Shown: positions 7,999 through 16,145 of the stretch, one piece after another
Layout of the letters: the number at the start of each line of letters is the position of its first letter
Position numbering within the stretch: position 1 is the stretch's first letter
From: Opitutales bacterium
Lineage (GTDB): Bacteria > Verrucomicrobiota > Verrucomicrobiia > Opitutales > UBA2987
Assembly (NCBI GenBank): GCA_021772515.1
Contig: JAJFLU010000022.1
Span: 62,001 to 126,000 of the forward strand
Direction of reading: 5' to 3'
DNA length: 64,000 nucleotides
The notes under the pieces: model-generated
The model's input: the letters and a program-made list of their open reading frames with translations, nothing else
Told to the model about the DNA's origin: nothing
Databases searched by the model: none
Program-made: the position numbers and the translations under genes

Positions 7999-9111
7999 AT
8001 GATTGTCGGGGTACCGAAGGAAATAAAAATTTTGGAAAACAGGGTGGCTTTGGTGCCGGCGGGTGTCGAACTGCTCAAGGCCGCCGGGCATCGCGTGCTT
8101 ATTGAAACCCAAGCCGGTCTCGGGAGTGGTTTTTCGGATGAGGATTATCGCCAATATGGGGCCGAAGTGTTGGATTCCGCCGAGGAAATCTTCGCCGCCT
8201 CCGATATGATTGTAAAGGTCAAGGAGCCTCTGCCGGAGGAATACCCCTTGATTCGCGAAAATCAGATCGTCTTTACCTATTTCCATTTCGCGGCGTCGCT
8301 GGATTTAATCGAAGGCATCCAAAACAGTGGCTGCGTAGCAATCGCCTATGAAACCGTTGAATCGGCCGATGGTTCCCTGCCATTGCTGATTCCCATGAGC
8401 GAGGTGGCGGGCCGGATGTCCATTCAGGTGGGGGCCGATTGTCTCGAGCATCCGCACGGGGGAATCGGGGTGCTGCTTGGCGGCGTGCCGGGTGTCGAAC
8501 CGGCCAGTGTGGTTATTCTCGGTGGTGGTATTGTGGGGGCCAATGCGGCAAAAATCGCCGCCGGTCTCGGGGCCAGTGTCTCCATTCTCGATGTCAGTCT
8601 GCCCCGGATGCGGTATCTGGATGATGTCATGCCGGCCAATGTGAACACCATTATGTCGAACCCGGCAAATATCCGCAGGGCCATCGAGCGGGCGGATCTC
8701 GTTATCGGCGCGGTGCTCATTCCAGGGGCAAAGGCACCCAATCTCATCACCCGACAAATGCTATCTCTAATGCAGCAGCGCTCCGTCATTATCGATGTGG
8801 CGGTTGACCAGGGAGGATGCGTCGAGACCATACATGCGACCACCCACGACGACCCGATATACGAGGTGGACGGGGTGGTCCATTACGGGGTGGCCAATAT
8901 GCCGGGCGCGGTTCCCAAGACCTCCACCGTCGCTTTGACCAACGCAACGTTCCGGTATGTTCTCGAAATCGCCAATACGGGTTTTCCGGGATGTGTGAAA
9001 AAGCATCGGGAAATCGCCAGAGGGGCCAATATCGTGCGGGGAAAAATCACCTACGAAGGCGTCTCGGAGGCATTTTCATTGCCCTACCACGAGCTCGAAT
9101 CGGTGATTTAA
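7999..9111 (+). CDS. ald: Alanine dehydrogenase
   Basis: A 370-residue enzyme, the usual length for Ald, which interconverts L-alanine and pyruvate plus ammonia with NAD. The start [20 protein letters not shown] includes the substrate-binding R15. K75 in VKVKEPLP and H96 in TYFHFAAS are the expected active-site residues. The nucleotide site is [20 protein letters not shown], and DVAVDQGGC and the [16 protein letters not shown] signature follow. The ATG at 7999 has AAAGG at 7988-7992; a TTG two codons earlier is unlikely. Its TAA overlaps the stop of the convergent pump gene by two bases. The neighbouring genes give no further hint about its role beyond nitrogen and pyruvate metabolism. Confidence 0.95.
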   Translation: MIVGVPKEIKILENRVALVPAGVELLKAAGHRVLIETQAGLGSGFSDEDYRQYGAEVLDSAEEIFAASDMIVKVKEPLPEEYPLIRENQIVFTYFHFAASLDLIEGIQNSGCVAIAYETVESADGSLPLLIPMSEVAGRMSIQVGADCLEHPHGGIGVLLGGVPGVEPASVVILGGGIVGANAAKIAAGLGASVSILDVSLPRMRYLDDVMPANVNTIMSNPANIRRAIERADLVIGAVLIPGAKAPNLITRQMLSLMQQRSVIIDVAVDQGGCVETIHATTHDDPIYEVDGVVHYGVANMPGAVPKTSTVALTNATFRYVLEIANTGFPGCVKKHREIARGANIVRGKITYEGVSEAFSLPYHELESVI

Positions 9112-11468
9112 TCGGAAGGCGGTAAGGCTTCAGCTTCGTCATCGTCGAATTTGTGGTGGCGGTAGAGCCAGCGGGCTATGGCGGGAAGCAGGAGCATGGC
9201 TCCGAGCATGTTGAGGAAGAACATGAAGGTGAGCAGGATGCCCATGTCGGCCTGAAATTTGAGTGCGGAGAATATCCATGTGCTTACGCCTACCGCGAGG
9301 GTAAGTCCGGTGAATACCACGGCGCTCCCGGTGAGCTTGAAAGCCGAGGCGAGGGCTTCCTCGAAGTAGTCGCTTTGGGCAAGACAGGTTTCCAGTCTGG
9401 AGAAAAGATAAATGCCGTAATCCACACCCACACCCACACCGAGAGCCACAACGGGCAGGGTTGAGACTTTCAACCCGATATCGAGAAATTGCATGAGAGC
9501 GTAGGCGAGAACGGAAACCAGCGCCAGCGGAATGACGATGCAAAAGGCCGCCTTCCAGGAGCGAAATGCCAGGATGCAAAGGATGATGACGGCGGCAAAT
9601 ACCCAGAGTAGTATGGGAAATTGGGCCGCGCTGACGACTTCGTTGGTGGCGCCCATAACCCCCACATTGCCGCTCGCCAAATTGAAAATGACTTTTGGAT
9701 TTTCGCTATTATTTTCAGCTGCGTAGGTTTTGATAGCGGCGATAACGGTTTCGATGGTTTCAGCCTTATGGTCCTCGAGGAAAATGAGGATGGGCATAAC
9801 ATCGCAATCGGCATTGAGGAGACCACTCGATGTATCGATGGGGCTGATGGCCTGCGCGAGAACGGAAGGGTGTCGGGGCAATATCTGCCATTTTGGGCTG
9901 CCTTCATTCCAGCCAGCATTGATCACCTTGGCCAAACCCGGCAGACCGATGACCGATTGCACACCGGGAACATTGCGCATATGCCATTCAAAACGGTCCA
10001 TATTCGACATTATCTCATAATCGATGCAACCGTCGGGAACGGTTTCGACGATGACCGAGAGCAAATCCACTCCGATTGTAAAGTTATGTGTGATGATTGA
10101 GCTATCTTTATTGTAGCGGGAGTTTTCCCTCAATTCGGGGACGCCCTCGTTGAGGTCGCCGATTTTGATTTTGCTGGCCTTTCCATAGCCCGCCATAAAG
10201 AGAATAATTGCCCCCGCGATGATGACCAATGATACCCTCGCTTCAGCGATTCGCGCCAATCTACTCCAGAAACGGTCTGTGATCTCCTTGCGTTGGGCCA
10301 CTCTGTCCAGGTATTCCGGCTTCAGGTTCACATAGGAAAGGAGGACGGGTAAAAGGATCAAGGTCGTGAAGAGAATGGTGGCCACACCGAGGCTTGCGGA
10401 TTTGGCCAATTCCTGAATCACCTCGATTTTGATCAATAAAATAGTGACAAATCCAATCGTATCGGTGAGCAGGGCAGTGCCCCCCGGTATGAGCAACTGT
10501 CGAAAGCTCGACCGGGCCGCCTCCTCATTGCTATTGCCGAGGAATATCTCCGCCCGGAAGCAGCGGATCATTTGCACTCCATGGCTTACTCCAATCGCAA
10601 AAACCAGGAACGGAACCAGTATGGACATGGGATCGATGCCATAGCCGAGAACGTTTAACAGGCCAATTTGCCAGATAACTGCGACCAGTGCGCAGGCCAA
10701 GGGTAAAACGGTCAAACGAAAGGATTGGGAGTAAAAATAAACAAACGAGCCGGTTACCAGAAACGATATGATGAAAAATAAAATTACGCTGCGAGCGCCG
10801 TTGGCGATATCGCCGATAACCTTGGTAAACCCGATAATGTGGACCTTCAGACCAATGTCTTTGCCCTCTTCTTCAAAGCGCTCACGGATTTTTTCCTCAA
10901 GGTGATTTGCCACCTCGATATAGTTCATTTTTTCTCCGGTGGCCGGATTTAACTCCTGCAATTGAGCCGACACAATGGTACCACTGAAATCATTGGCCAC
11001 CAGACGGCCCACTCGCCCCGATTTGATAACGTTTTCACGCACCTTTTCGAGACCTTCCCTGGTTGGTTCAAAGTCGTCCGGCACCACGTTTCCGCCCGCA
11101 AAGCCGTCCTCAACTATTTCCACAAACCTCACATTGGGGGTAAAAAGGGAGGTTACCTGTGCCCGATCCACTCCCGGGAGGAAAAATACCTCATCGGTGA
11201 CCGATTTGAGGATTTCGAAAAATTCGGGAGTAAATATGTCACCCTCGGGCACCATCAGGGCGATGACTATCCGGTTGGCTCCGCCGAATTGCTCGCGGTA
11301 TTGCATGAAAGTCTGGATATACTCGTGTTTGAGGGGCAGTTTTTTCGTAAAGCTGACATCGACCCGGGCCTTGATGGCGGAGTAGAGCATGCCCGCAGTG
11401 ACCAATAGAAAGAGGGTCACCAGCAATCCGCGGCGCGCGAATACCAACTTTTCGATTTTTTCAACCAT
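9108..11468 (-). CDS. RND-superfamily (MMPL/HAE3) membrane transporter
   Basis: About 786 residues from the ATG at 11468 (MVEKIEKLVFARRG). The frame stays open to 11567, but that would overlap the upstream gene. The layout is TM1 near the start, a large periplasmic loop of about 190 residues, five or six clustered TMs, a second large loop and a second TM cluster. Motifs typical of the HAE3/MMPL group are visible, such as FAIGVSHGVQMIRCF in the first half and GVGVGVDYGIYLFSRLE in the second. Such proteins move hydrophobic molecules (hopanoids, lipids, steroids) across the periplasm using the proton gradient. It is the last gene of an operon with a YCF48-like protein, DUF1329 and DUF1302. The latter pair probably act in the periplasm and outer membrane. 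Confidence 0.85.
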   Translation of the reverse strand: MVEKIEKLVFARRGLLVTLFLLVTAGMLYSAIKARVDVSFTKKLPLKHEYIQTFMQYREQFGGANRIVIALMVPEGDIFTPEFFEILKSVTDEVFFLPGVDRAQVTSLFTPNVRFVEIVEDGFAGGNVVPDDFEPTREGLEKVRENVIKSGRVGRLVANDFSGTIVSAQLQELNPATGEKMNYIEVANHLEEKIRERFEEEGKDIGLKVHIIGFTKVIGDIANGARSVILFFIISFLVTGSFVYFYSQSFRLTVLPLACALVAVIWQIGLLNVLGYGIDPMSILVPFLVFAIGVSHGVQMIRCFRAEIFLGNSNEEAARSSFRQLLIPGGTALLTDTIGFVTILLIKIEVIQELAKSASLGVATILFTTLILLPVLLSYVNLKPEYLDRVAQRKEITDRFWSRLARIAEARVSLVIIAGAIILFMAGYGKASKIKIGDLNEGVPELRENSRYNKDSSIITHNFTIGVDLLSVIVETVPDGCIDYEIMSNMDRFEWHMRNVPGVQSVIGLPGLAKVINAGWNEGSPKWQILPRHPSVLAQAISPIDTSSGLLNADCDVMPILIFLEDHKAETIETVIAAIKTYAAENNSENPKVIFNLASGNVGVMGATNEVVSAAQFPILLWVFAAVIILCILAFRSWKAAFCIVIPLALVSVLAYALMQFLDIGLKVSTLPVVALGVGVGVDYGIYLFSRLETCLAQSDYFEEALASAFKLTGSAVVFTGLTLAVGVSTWIFSALKFQADMGILLTFMFFLNMLGAMLLLPAIARWLYRHHKFDDDEAEALPPSD

Positions 11469-11511
11469 ATTTTTTGGGTTATGGGCTAATGAGCGCTGAT
11501 TCTTGTCCGAA

Positions 11512-12498
11512 TTATTCGTCGCTTGCCGACTCTTGAAGCGGTGGCGGATCAAGCCGATGAACTCCATTAACCCCTGCGGCCAAAATGTAGCCTCCGGGTG
11601 TTTCCACCAATTCGGCGGTGCCGATCAAAGAGGGTTGTTTCCAGAGTTTGAAGGATTTACCAAGATCACGGCTGACGAATAAATTACCGCCTTGCCCTGC
11701 CATCACGATGATTCCGTTGCGCAGCCGAATGGCCGACGAAAGGAGAACTTTTACATCATTATCGATTTTATTCCAGCTCAGCGCCCGGTCTTCGGTCAGG
11801 TAAATATTACCTCTCAGGCCATAGAGCAGAAGTATGCTTTTGTCGATCGAAAGAACACCAAAAGTGGAGCCGTAATAGGGCGATTCGAGAGCATTCCAGG
11901 TTTGCGCCTGATCCTTCGATTCCATGAGGGTTCCGCTTTCACCCGCCAGATAGACATACCCGTCCTGCCCCGTGCTGATACGATTGAAATGCATTTCTTC
12001 CTCTGAAACCCATTTCTGCTCCCAGGTTTTGCCACCGTCCTCGGTTTGACGGAACTCCCCATAGGCGCCGACGATGAATCCGCGATCACGATCGATGAAA
12101 TATACGTCGAGGTAACTGGTTCCCGACTCGATTTCGGCATTTACCTTTTCCCACCACTCACCGCCGTTGACCGTGTGCAGTATAATGCCGTCGTGCCCCA
12201 CGGCCCAGCCATCTTTGACATCGGCAAAGTAAACCGCCGTCAGAGTGGAGCGCGTTGGGGTGGGCATTTGCTTCCAAGATTGGCCATCATCCTCTGATGT
12301 GAGGATATGCCCCCGCTCGCCCACAACCACGATCTTCGTGCCCACAACCTGCATGTCGAGGAGCAGGGAGTTCGGCGCCAGCGGCAAGGATTCCGAAGGG
12401 AGTTCGTCGCTGCCCTGTAAAATTTGGGCAAAACACAGCGTCATAACGCCGACGAGAAGCAGGAACCGTCTGAACCACCTTGCCGACTTAGTATCCAT
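11512..12498 (-). CDS. YCF48/HCF136-like beta-propeller, secreted
   Basis: A 328-residue protein. A signal peptide (about 1-29, RRFLLLVGVMTLCFAQILQG) is followed by repeated BNR/YCF48 blades. Recurring phrases include TSEDDGQSWKQMPTPTRSTL, KDGWAVGHDGIILHTVNGGE, RGFIVGAYGEFRQTEDGGKT and GYVYLAGESGTLMESKDQ, giving about six or seven blades. HCF136 assembles photosystem II in plants, but bacterial relatives in this operon context have no photosynthetic role. They most likely scaffold or chaperone the neighbouring transporter and outer-membrane proteins, which is an inference from the recurring gene set. It begins 94 bases after the DUF1329 gene ends and is followed 43 bases later by the pump. 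Confidence 0.82.
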   Translation of the reverse strand: MDTKSARWFRRFLLLVGVMTLCFAQILQGSDELPSESLPLAPNSLLLDMQVVGTKIVVVGERGHILTSEDDGQSWKQMPTPTRSTLTAVYFADVKDGWAVGHDGIILHTVNGGEWWEKVNAEIESGTSYLDVYFIDRDRGFIVGAYGEFRQTEDGGKTWEQKWVSEEEMHFNRISTGQDGYVYLAGESGTLMESKDQAQTWNALESPYYGSTFGVLSIDKSILLLYGLRGNIYLTEDRALSWNKIDNDVKVLLSSAIRLRNGIIVMAGQGGNLFVSRDLGKSFKLWKQPSLIGTAELVETPGGYILAAGVNGVHRLDPPPLQESASDE

Positions 12499-12592
12499 TG
12501 AAACTGTTGCGGGAATTACAATGTGGAAAAGGTTTTCCTGAAAATGACAACCTGGATTTGAGGAAGACTCCTGACAAACCTTCTAGTTAAAC

Positions 12593-13954
12593 CTAGCGGA
12601 TACCCGATCTTCGGAGGGCGGATGGGGTGTAGTCGGAGACTTCCCGGTCGATACCGAATTCATACATTTTGCGTTGGTTATCGAGACCAATAGCGAGGTA
12701 GCGGCCCGAGAACAGGTCGGTATGCACCTCGAGTGTGCTCCAGAAAGTGGGTTCTTCGTAGTAGTTGATGCAGTGGCCCTCTGAAATCCTCCAGAGCTCG
12801 CCCCTGCCGTCATATTGGTCCACTGCCAGAATCTGCCAGCTATCTTCGTCCACATAAAAAGTTCTCCGCGAGTAGAGGTGGCGTTTACCTTCCTTCAAGG
12901 TGGCATCGACGACCCAGACGCGGTGCAGTTCATAGCGGGCAAGGTCCTGGTTGATGTGCAGGGGTGTGAGAATTTCCTTAACTTTTACCTGGTCGCTGTG
13001 CAACTTGTAGGAGTTGTAGGGCATATACATTTCCCTTTTGCCGAGCAGTTTCCAGTTATAGCGGTCGAGTGCGCCATTGAACATATCGAACTGGTCACTG
13101 GTTCTCACGCCGTCGGCGGCGGTTCCGGGGTTGTCGTAGGCAACATTGGGGGCGCGGCGAACGCGGCGCTGGCCGGTATTGTAAACCCAGGCCCGCCGAG
13201 GCTCCGTAATCTGGTCCATGGTTTCATGGGCGAGGAGAATGGTTCCGGCCAGTCGTGCAGGGGCTTTCACCTCTTGTTTGAAATAAAGGAGGGTATTATC
13301 GAGTTCCTCGGCCTTCATCCCCTCAAGGGTGTAGTTGAAGAGAAATTCATCCTCAAAATCGACCAGTGTGAACCGTCCATTGCGTGTCGGAGCCGCCTGG
13401 CTGATATGGCGCGCTGCAATTGTGCCACGGTAGCGAACGAGGTGATTCCAGATGACTTCGTGGCCCGATTTGGGGATTGGAAATGGGATTCCCAAAATGG
13501 CCCCCGAGACACCTGCGCCGTCACCAATGACCTCCGAAGTGAGGGCAATTTGTTTGGTGGCGTCGTAAACTCGTTGAGGATAGGAAGCGGAACGGCGGGT
13601 GGGGTAAACGGCCATTTTGTAGGTATCGTAAGCATTCAAGAGAGCCTGGTGACCGATTGAAAGCTGATCCTTGTGCTGATTTAGGTTGGAGGCGGTTATG
13701 GTAAACTGGGCACTGTCTCCCGCATAGGGATCCGGGTGGTGCATTCCTTTTACATAACCGGCGGGCGGAGTGGTGATGCCCCCCTCCCAGGCGGGTATGG
13801 TGCCTTCGGCATTACCGGCTTTTTCACCGCCGATCGGAGTAAGGTCATTTCCGAGGCGATCTACTTCGGCCTGTGTGATTGCCGACCAAGCCTGCTGCCC
13901 GGATAGGGTGATTAGGATACAGAGAGAGATAAAAAGTTGAAATTTTTTAAACAT
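12593..13954 (-). CDS. DUF1329 family periplasmic/outer-membrane protein
   Basis: A 453-residue protein with a signal peptide (about 1-24) and then the DUF1329 pattern. This includes GNDLTPIGGEKAGNAEGTIP and AWEGGITTPPAGYVKGMHHP near the N-terminus, RRAWVYNTGQRRVRRAP in the middle (related to the LolB/outer-membrane lipoprotein fold) and WRISEGHCINYYEEPTFW near the end. DUF1329 proteins are almost always encoded beside DUF1302 barrels and RND pumps, as here. A role in passing a hydrophobic cargo to or from the outer membrane is inferred from that context. The gene starts 22 bases after the DUF1302 stop, so the two are surely cotranscribed. Confidence 0.85.
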   Translation of the reverse strand: MFKKFQLFISLCILITLSGQQAWSAITQAEVDRLGNDLTPIGGEKAGNAEGTIPAWEGGITTPPAGYVKGMHHPDPYAGDSAQFTITASNLNQHKDQLSIGHQALLNAYDTYKMAVYPTRRSASYPQRVYDATKQIALTSEVIGDGAGVSGAILGIPFPIPKSGHEVIWNHLVRYRGTIAARHISQAAPTRNGRFTLVDFEDEFLFNYTLEGMKAEELDNTLLYFKQEVKAPARLAGTILLAHETMDQITEPRRAWVYNTGQRRVRRAPNVAYDNPGTAADGVRTSDQFDMFNGALDRYNWKLLGKREMYMPYNSYKLHSDQVKVKEILTPLHINQDLARYELHRVWVVDATLKEGKRHLYSRRTFYVDEDSWQILAVDQYDGRGELWRISEGHCINYYEEPTFWSTLEVHTDLFSGRYLAIGLDNQRKMYEFGIDREVSDYTPSALRRSGIR

Positions 13955-13976
13955 GATGACAGGTCTCAGCTAGCTA

Positions 13977-15911
13977 TTAGAAGGAGTATTTAATGGTGGC
14001 GGAAAAGAAATCGCGGTCACTGGCCAGGTTAAAGTCCCCGGCCCCGAAGAAGTTGGTATAACGCATGGCGTAGGACCAAGAGTTTAGGTATGTGAACTCG
14101 ACTCCCAGAGTGAGGGTTTTTCGGCCTTCGAGGAAATTGCCGATGGGTAAAGGGGTGTTACCAGTAACATCGTGAGCGAAGGCGAGGCTGGGGGATACAT
14201 TTACGCCGCTGAACAGATTCAGGTAGTCCAGGCGGGTCAAAATCCGGTAACCCCATGAGGAGCTATCGGCAAAAGCATCAAGCGAGGTGGCGGGTAAATC
14301 GCCGTTCCCGGTTATGAGCATGGCGAATGGATCGCCACTGGTGAAGGTTCCGGGTCCGTCGAACCTGAGTACGTCTTTGTTTGGCAAATCCGGCACAAAG
14401 GTGGCGCCGATTTCGACCAGGAAGACGGATTGATCGGCCCCCAGGATTGGCCCGGTGACATTTGTCAAAGTGGTCTGTACCTGTATCACATCCTTGCGCT
14501 GAAAGCCATCGATGGAGGTTCCCAGCTGGCCGCCGAAATCACCGATCTGATTGGCGCCCCCAAAATCCGGAAAACCGGGAACAGGCCCGACGCCGGGGAT
14601 ATTCGTGATGGCCGAGAGGGTTGCGAAAAGCAACTCCACATCGTCAATTTGCAGTGGCTGGTCGATGCGGACGGAGATTTCACCCTGCAGGGAGATACCG
14701 GTCTTTCCGAGGTCTGTATTGATACTGATGCCAAATTGATCGATATCCTCGGGGTAACCGACGACGTAGCGACCAGTGGCTGCGCTGGTCAGCAGGAAGA
14801 CCGTCCCGCCCTGTGAGGTTGCTGCGGCTGTGGCCTCTTCCAGAGTAAGACCCTGGGCAATAAAACCGGGGACCAGGGAACCGATGAAGGCCGGCAGATT
14901 GGCAAAATCGATGGGGACCGTTGGTGTGATTGAACTGATCAATGGGAGGCGGCTGTGGGTGCGAAGGAAATACAGGCCGATCTCGATATCGTTCAGGGCA
15001 GGGATCAAGATGCGGGTGGCAAACCCGAATTGCCCGCTGTCGCTGGGGTTTCTGTTGGGGCCGCGTGGCACGCCGCCAAGGCCGCCGAGAGGACTGTTGG
15101 CGGGGATGTCGGGGATGGCCCCGAAGCCCAGCATGACGGTGTTTCCGCTAATTCCGGCAAAATCGTTGGTGCTGAAATAGGTGCCGGGGGGATCGATTTC
15201 AGTTTCCGCAAACTCGAAAAGGTAAAAACCCTCAAGGGAAATATTCTCGGTAATGCCGATCGAGGCCGAAACCATTGGCACGGGAATAAGGCCCTCTCTC
15301 AACTCAGCGCCGGCAACGCGAAACTTTGAAACATCAACCGGGTTGATAGAATTGATGCCGTTCTGAATAAAGGTGCTTTCACCCCAACTGAGAACCTGGC
15401 TGCCGACCCGGAGGTCCACCGGCATGTTTCCGAGGTCGAAACTGGCGAAACCGTAGAAATCGAGAAGAATTATATCCTCACCCACTTTTTCGAGAGCGTC
15501 GCCAGATAGCTGGGTGCGTTCCCTGTCATTGTTTTCGTTCTCGAAATCGTGAAAGGCTGTGCCGCGAGTAAAAAATCCCACATTTTTATAATTAACCTCC
15601 ATTTCACTGGTGATCTTCATGGCGCTCGAAAAAAGACCTTTGTCGTAATTGAGATTGCCATCATCGGCATTGACGGAATTTTGCAATCCGCCGTTGGTGG
15701 TTCCGAGAAGAGCTCGATCCGCTTCGTTCAATCGGAATTGAATGCCATAGGAGAGTGTGGTGTCTATACTGACATCGGCTTCTCCAAGGAGAAAATCGAC
15801 GGCGGAGGCTGTCGAGACGCCCACTATCGCCAATGCGGTAATGAGGAGCCCGGTTTTAACATGCAGACAAGGCAGGGTTGCCCTGAGGGTGGAAGGAGTT
15901 TTTTTATTCAT
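13977..15911 (-). CDS. DUF1302 outer-membrane beta-barrel protein
   Basis: A 644-residue protein. A signal peptide lies at about 18-39 (LLITALAIVGVSTASAV), followed by FLLGEADVSIDTTLSYGIQF, the usual start of DUF1302 proteins. The body has many short amphipathic strands and ends in SATIKYSF, with the terminal aromatic residue expected for an outer-membrane barrel. MPVDLRVGSQVLSWGESTFI and INSINPVDVSKFRVAGAELR are family hallmarks. It is the promoter-proximal gene of the minus-strand operon with DUF1329, the YCF48-like protein and the MMPL pump. It likely forms the outer-membrane channel or binding partner for a hydrophobic compound, but the substrate is unknown. Confidence 0.85.
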   Translation of the reverse strand: MNKKTPSTLRATLPCLHVKTGLLITALAIVGVSTASAVDFLLGEADVSIDTTLSYGIQFRLNEADRALLGTTNGGLQNSVNADDGNLNYDKGLFSSAMKITSEMEVNYKNVGFFTRGTAFHDFENENNDRERTQLSGDALEKVGEDIILLDFYGFASFDLGNMPVDLRVGSQVLSWGESTFIQNGINSINPVDVSKFRVAGAELREGLIPVPMVSASIGITENISLEGFYLFEFAETEIDPPGTYFSTNDFAGISGNTVMLGFGAIPDIPANSPLGGLGGVPRGPNRNPSDSGQFGFATRILIPALNDIEIGLYFLRTHSRLPLISSITPTVPIDFANLPAFIGSLVPGFIAQGLTLEEATAAATSQGGTVFLLTSAATGRYVVGYPEDIDQFGISINTDLGKTGISLQGEISVRIDQPLQIDDVELLFATLSAITNIPGVGPVPGFPDFGGANQIGDFGGQLGTSIDGFQRKDVIQVQTTLTNVTGPILGADQSVFLVEIGATFVPDLPNKDVLRFDGPGTFTSGDPFAMLITGNGDLPATSLDAFADSSSWGYRILTRLDYLNLFSGVNVSPSLAFAHDVTGNTPLPIGNFLEGRKTLTLGVEFTYLNSWSYAMRYTNFFGAGDFNLASDRDFFSATIKYSF

Positions 15912-16104
15912 AATCCAAACAGGGGTAACTTATACGAGCTATTGAAAACAGCCAGGATTTCCCATATCGATTTTCTGTTTCAACGGCAGTTGCAGGTTTC
16001 GTAAAGTAGTGATTATACTTTGATTAAGTTATCATAAAAGTATTTTTCTGATAAATGCAAATTCTTATCTTCTATATCTTTGCGGCATTTTTTGTGCCTT
16101 TTTG

Positions 16105-16134
16105 TTGAGAATTTTTTGCGTATACGGTTATAAA
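16105..16134 (+). promoter_or_regulatory. Sigma-70-like promoter for the E1 gene
   Basis: TTGAGA (16105-16110), an 18-base spacer and TATAAA (16129-16134) are close to the consensus. Transcription would start near 16141. That leaves the first ATG (16146) almost leaderless, while the second ATG at 16161 would have a leader of about 20 bases. The divergent DUF1302 gene begins at 15911, so this 234-base, very AT-rich gap must hold both promoters. A TTATCA/TGATAA dyad lies at 16029-16054. Confidence 0.45.
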
Positions 16135-16145
16135 TATTCCTGAAT

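Noticed and set aside
12815-13660. Long plus-strand open frame opposite the DUF1329 gene
   Set aside because: Shadow of the real gene; no start context and no recognisable motifs.
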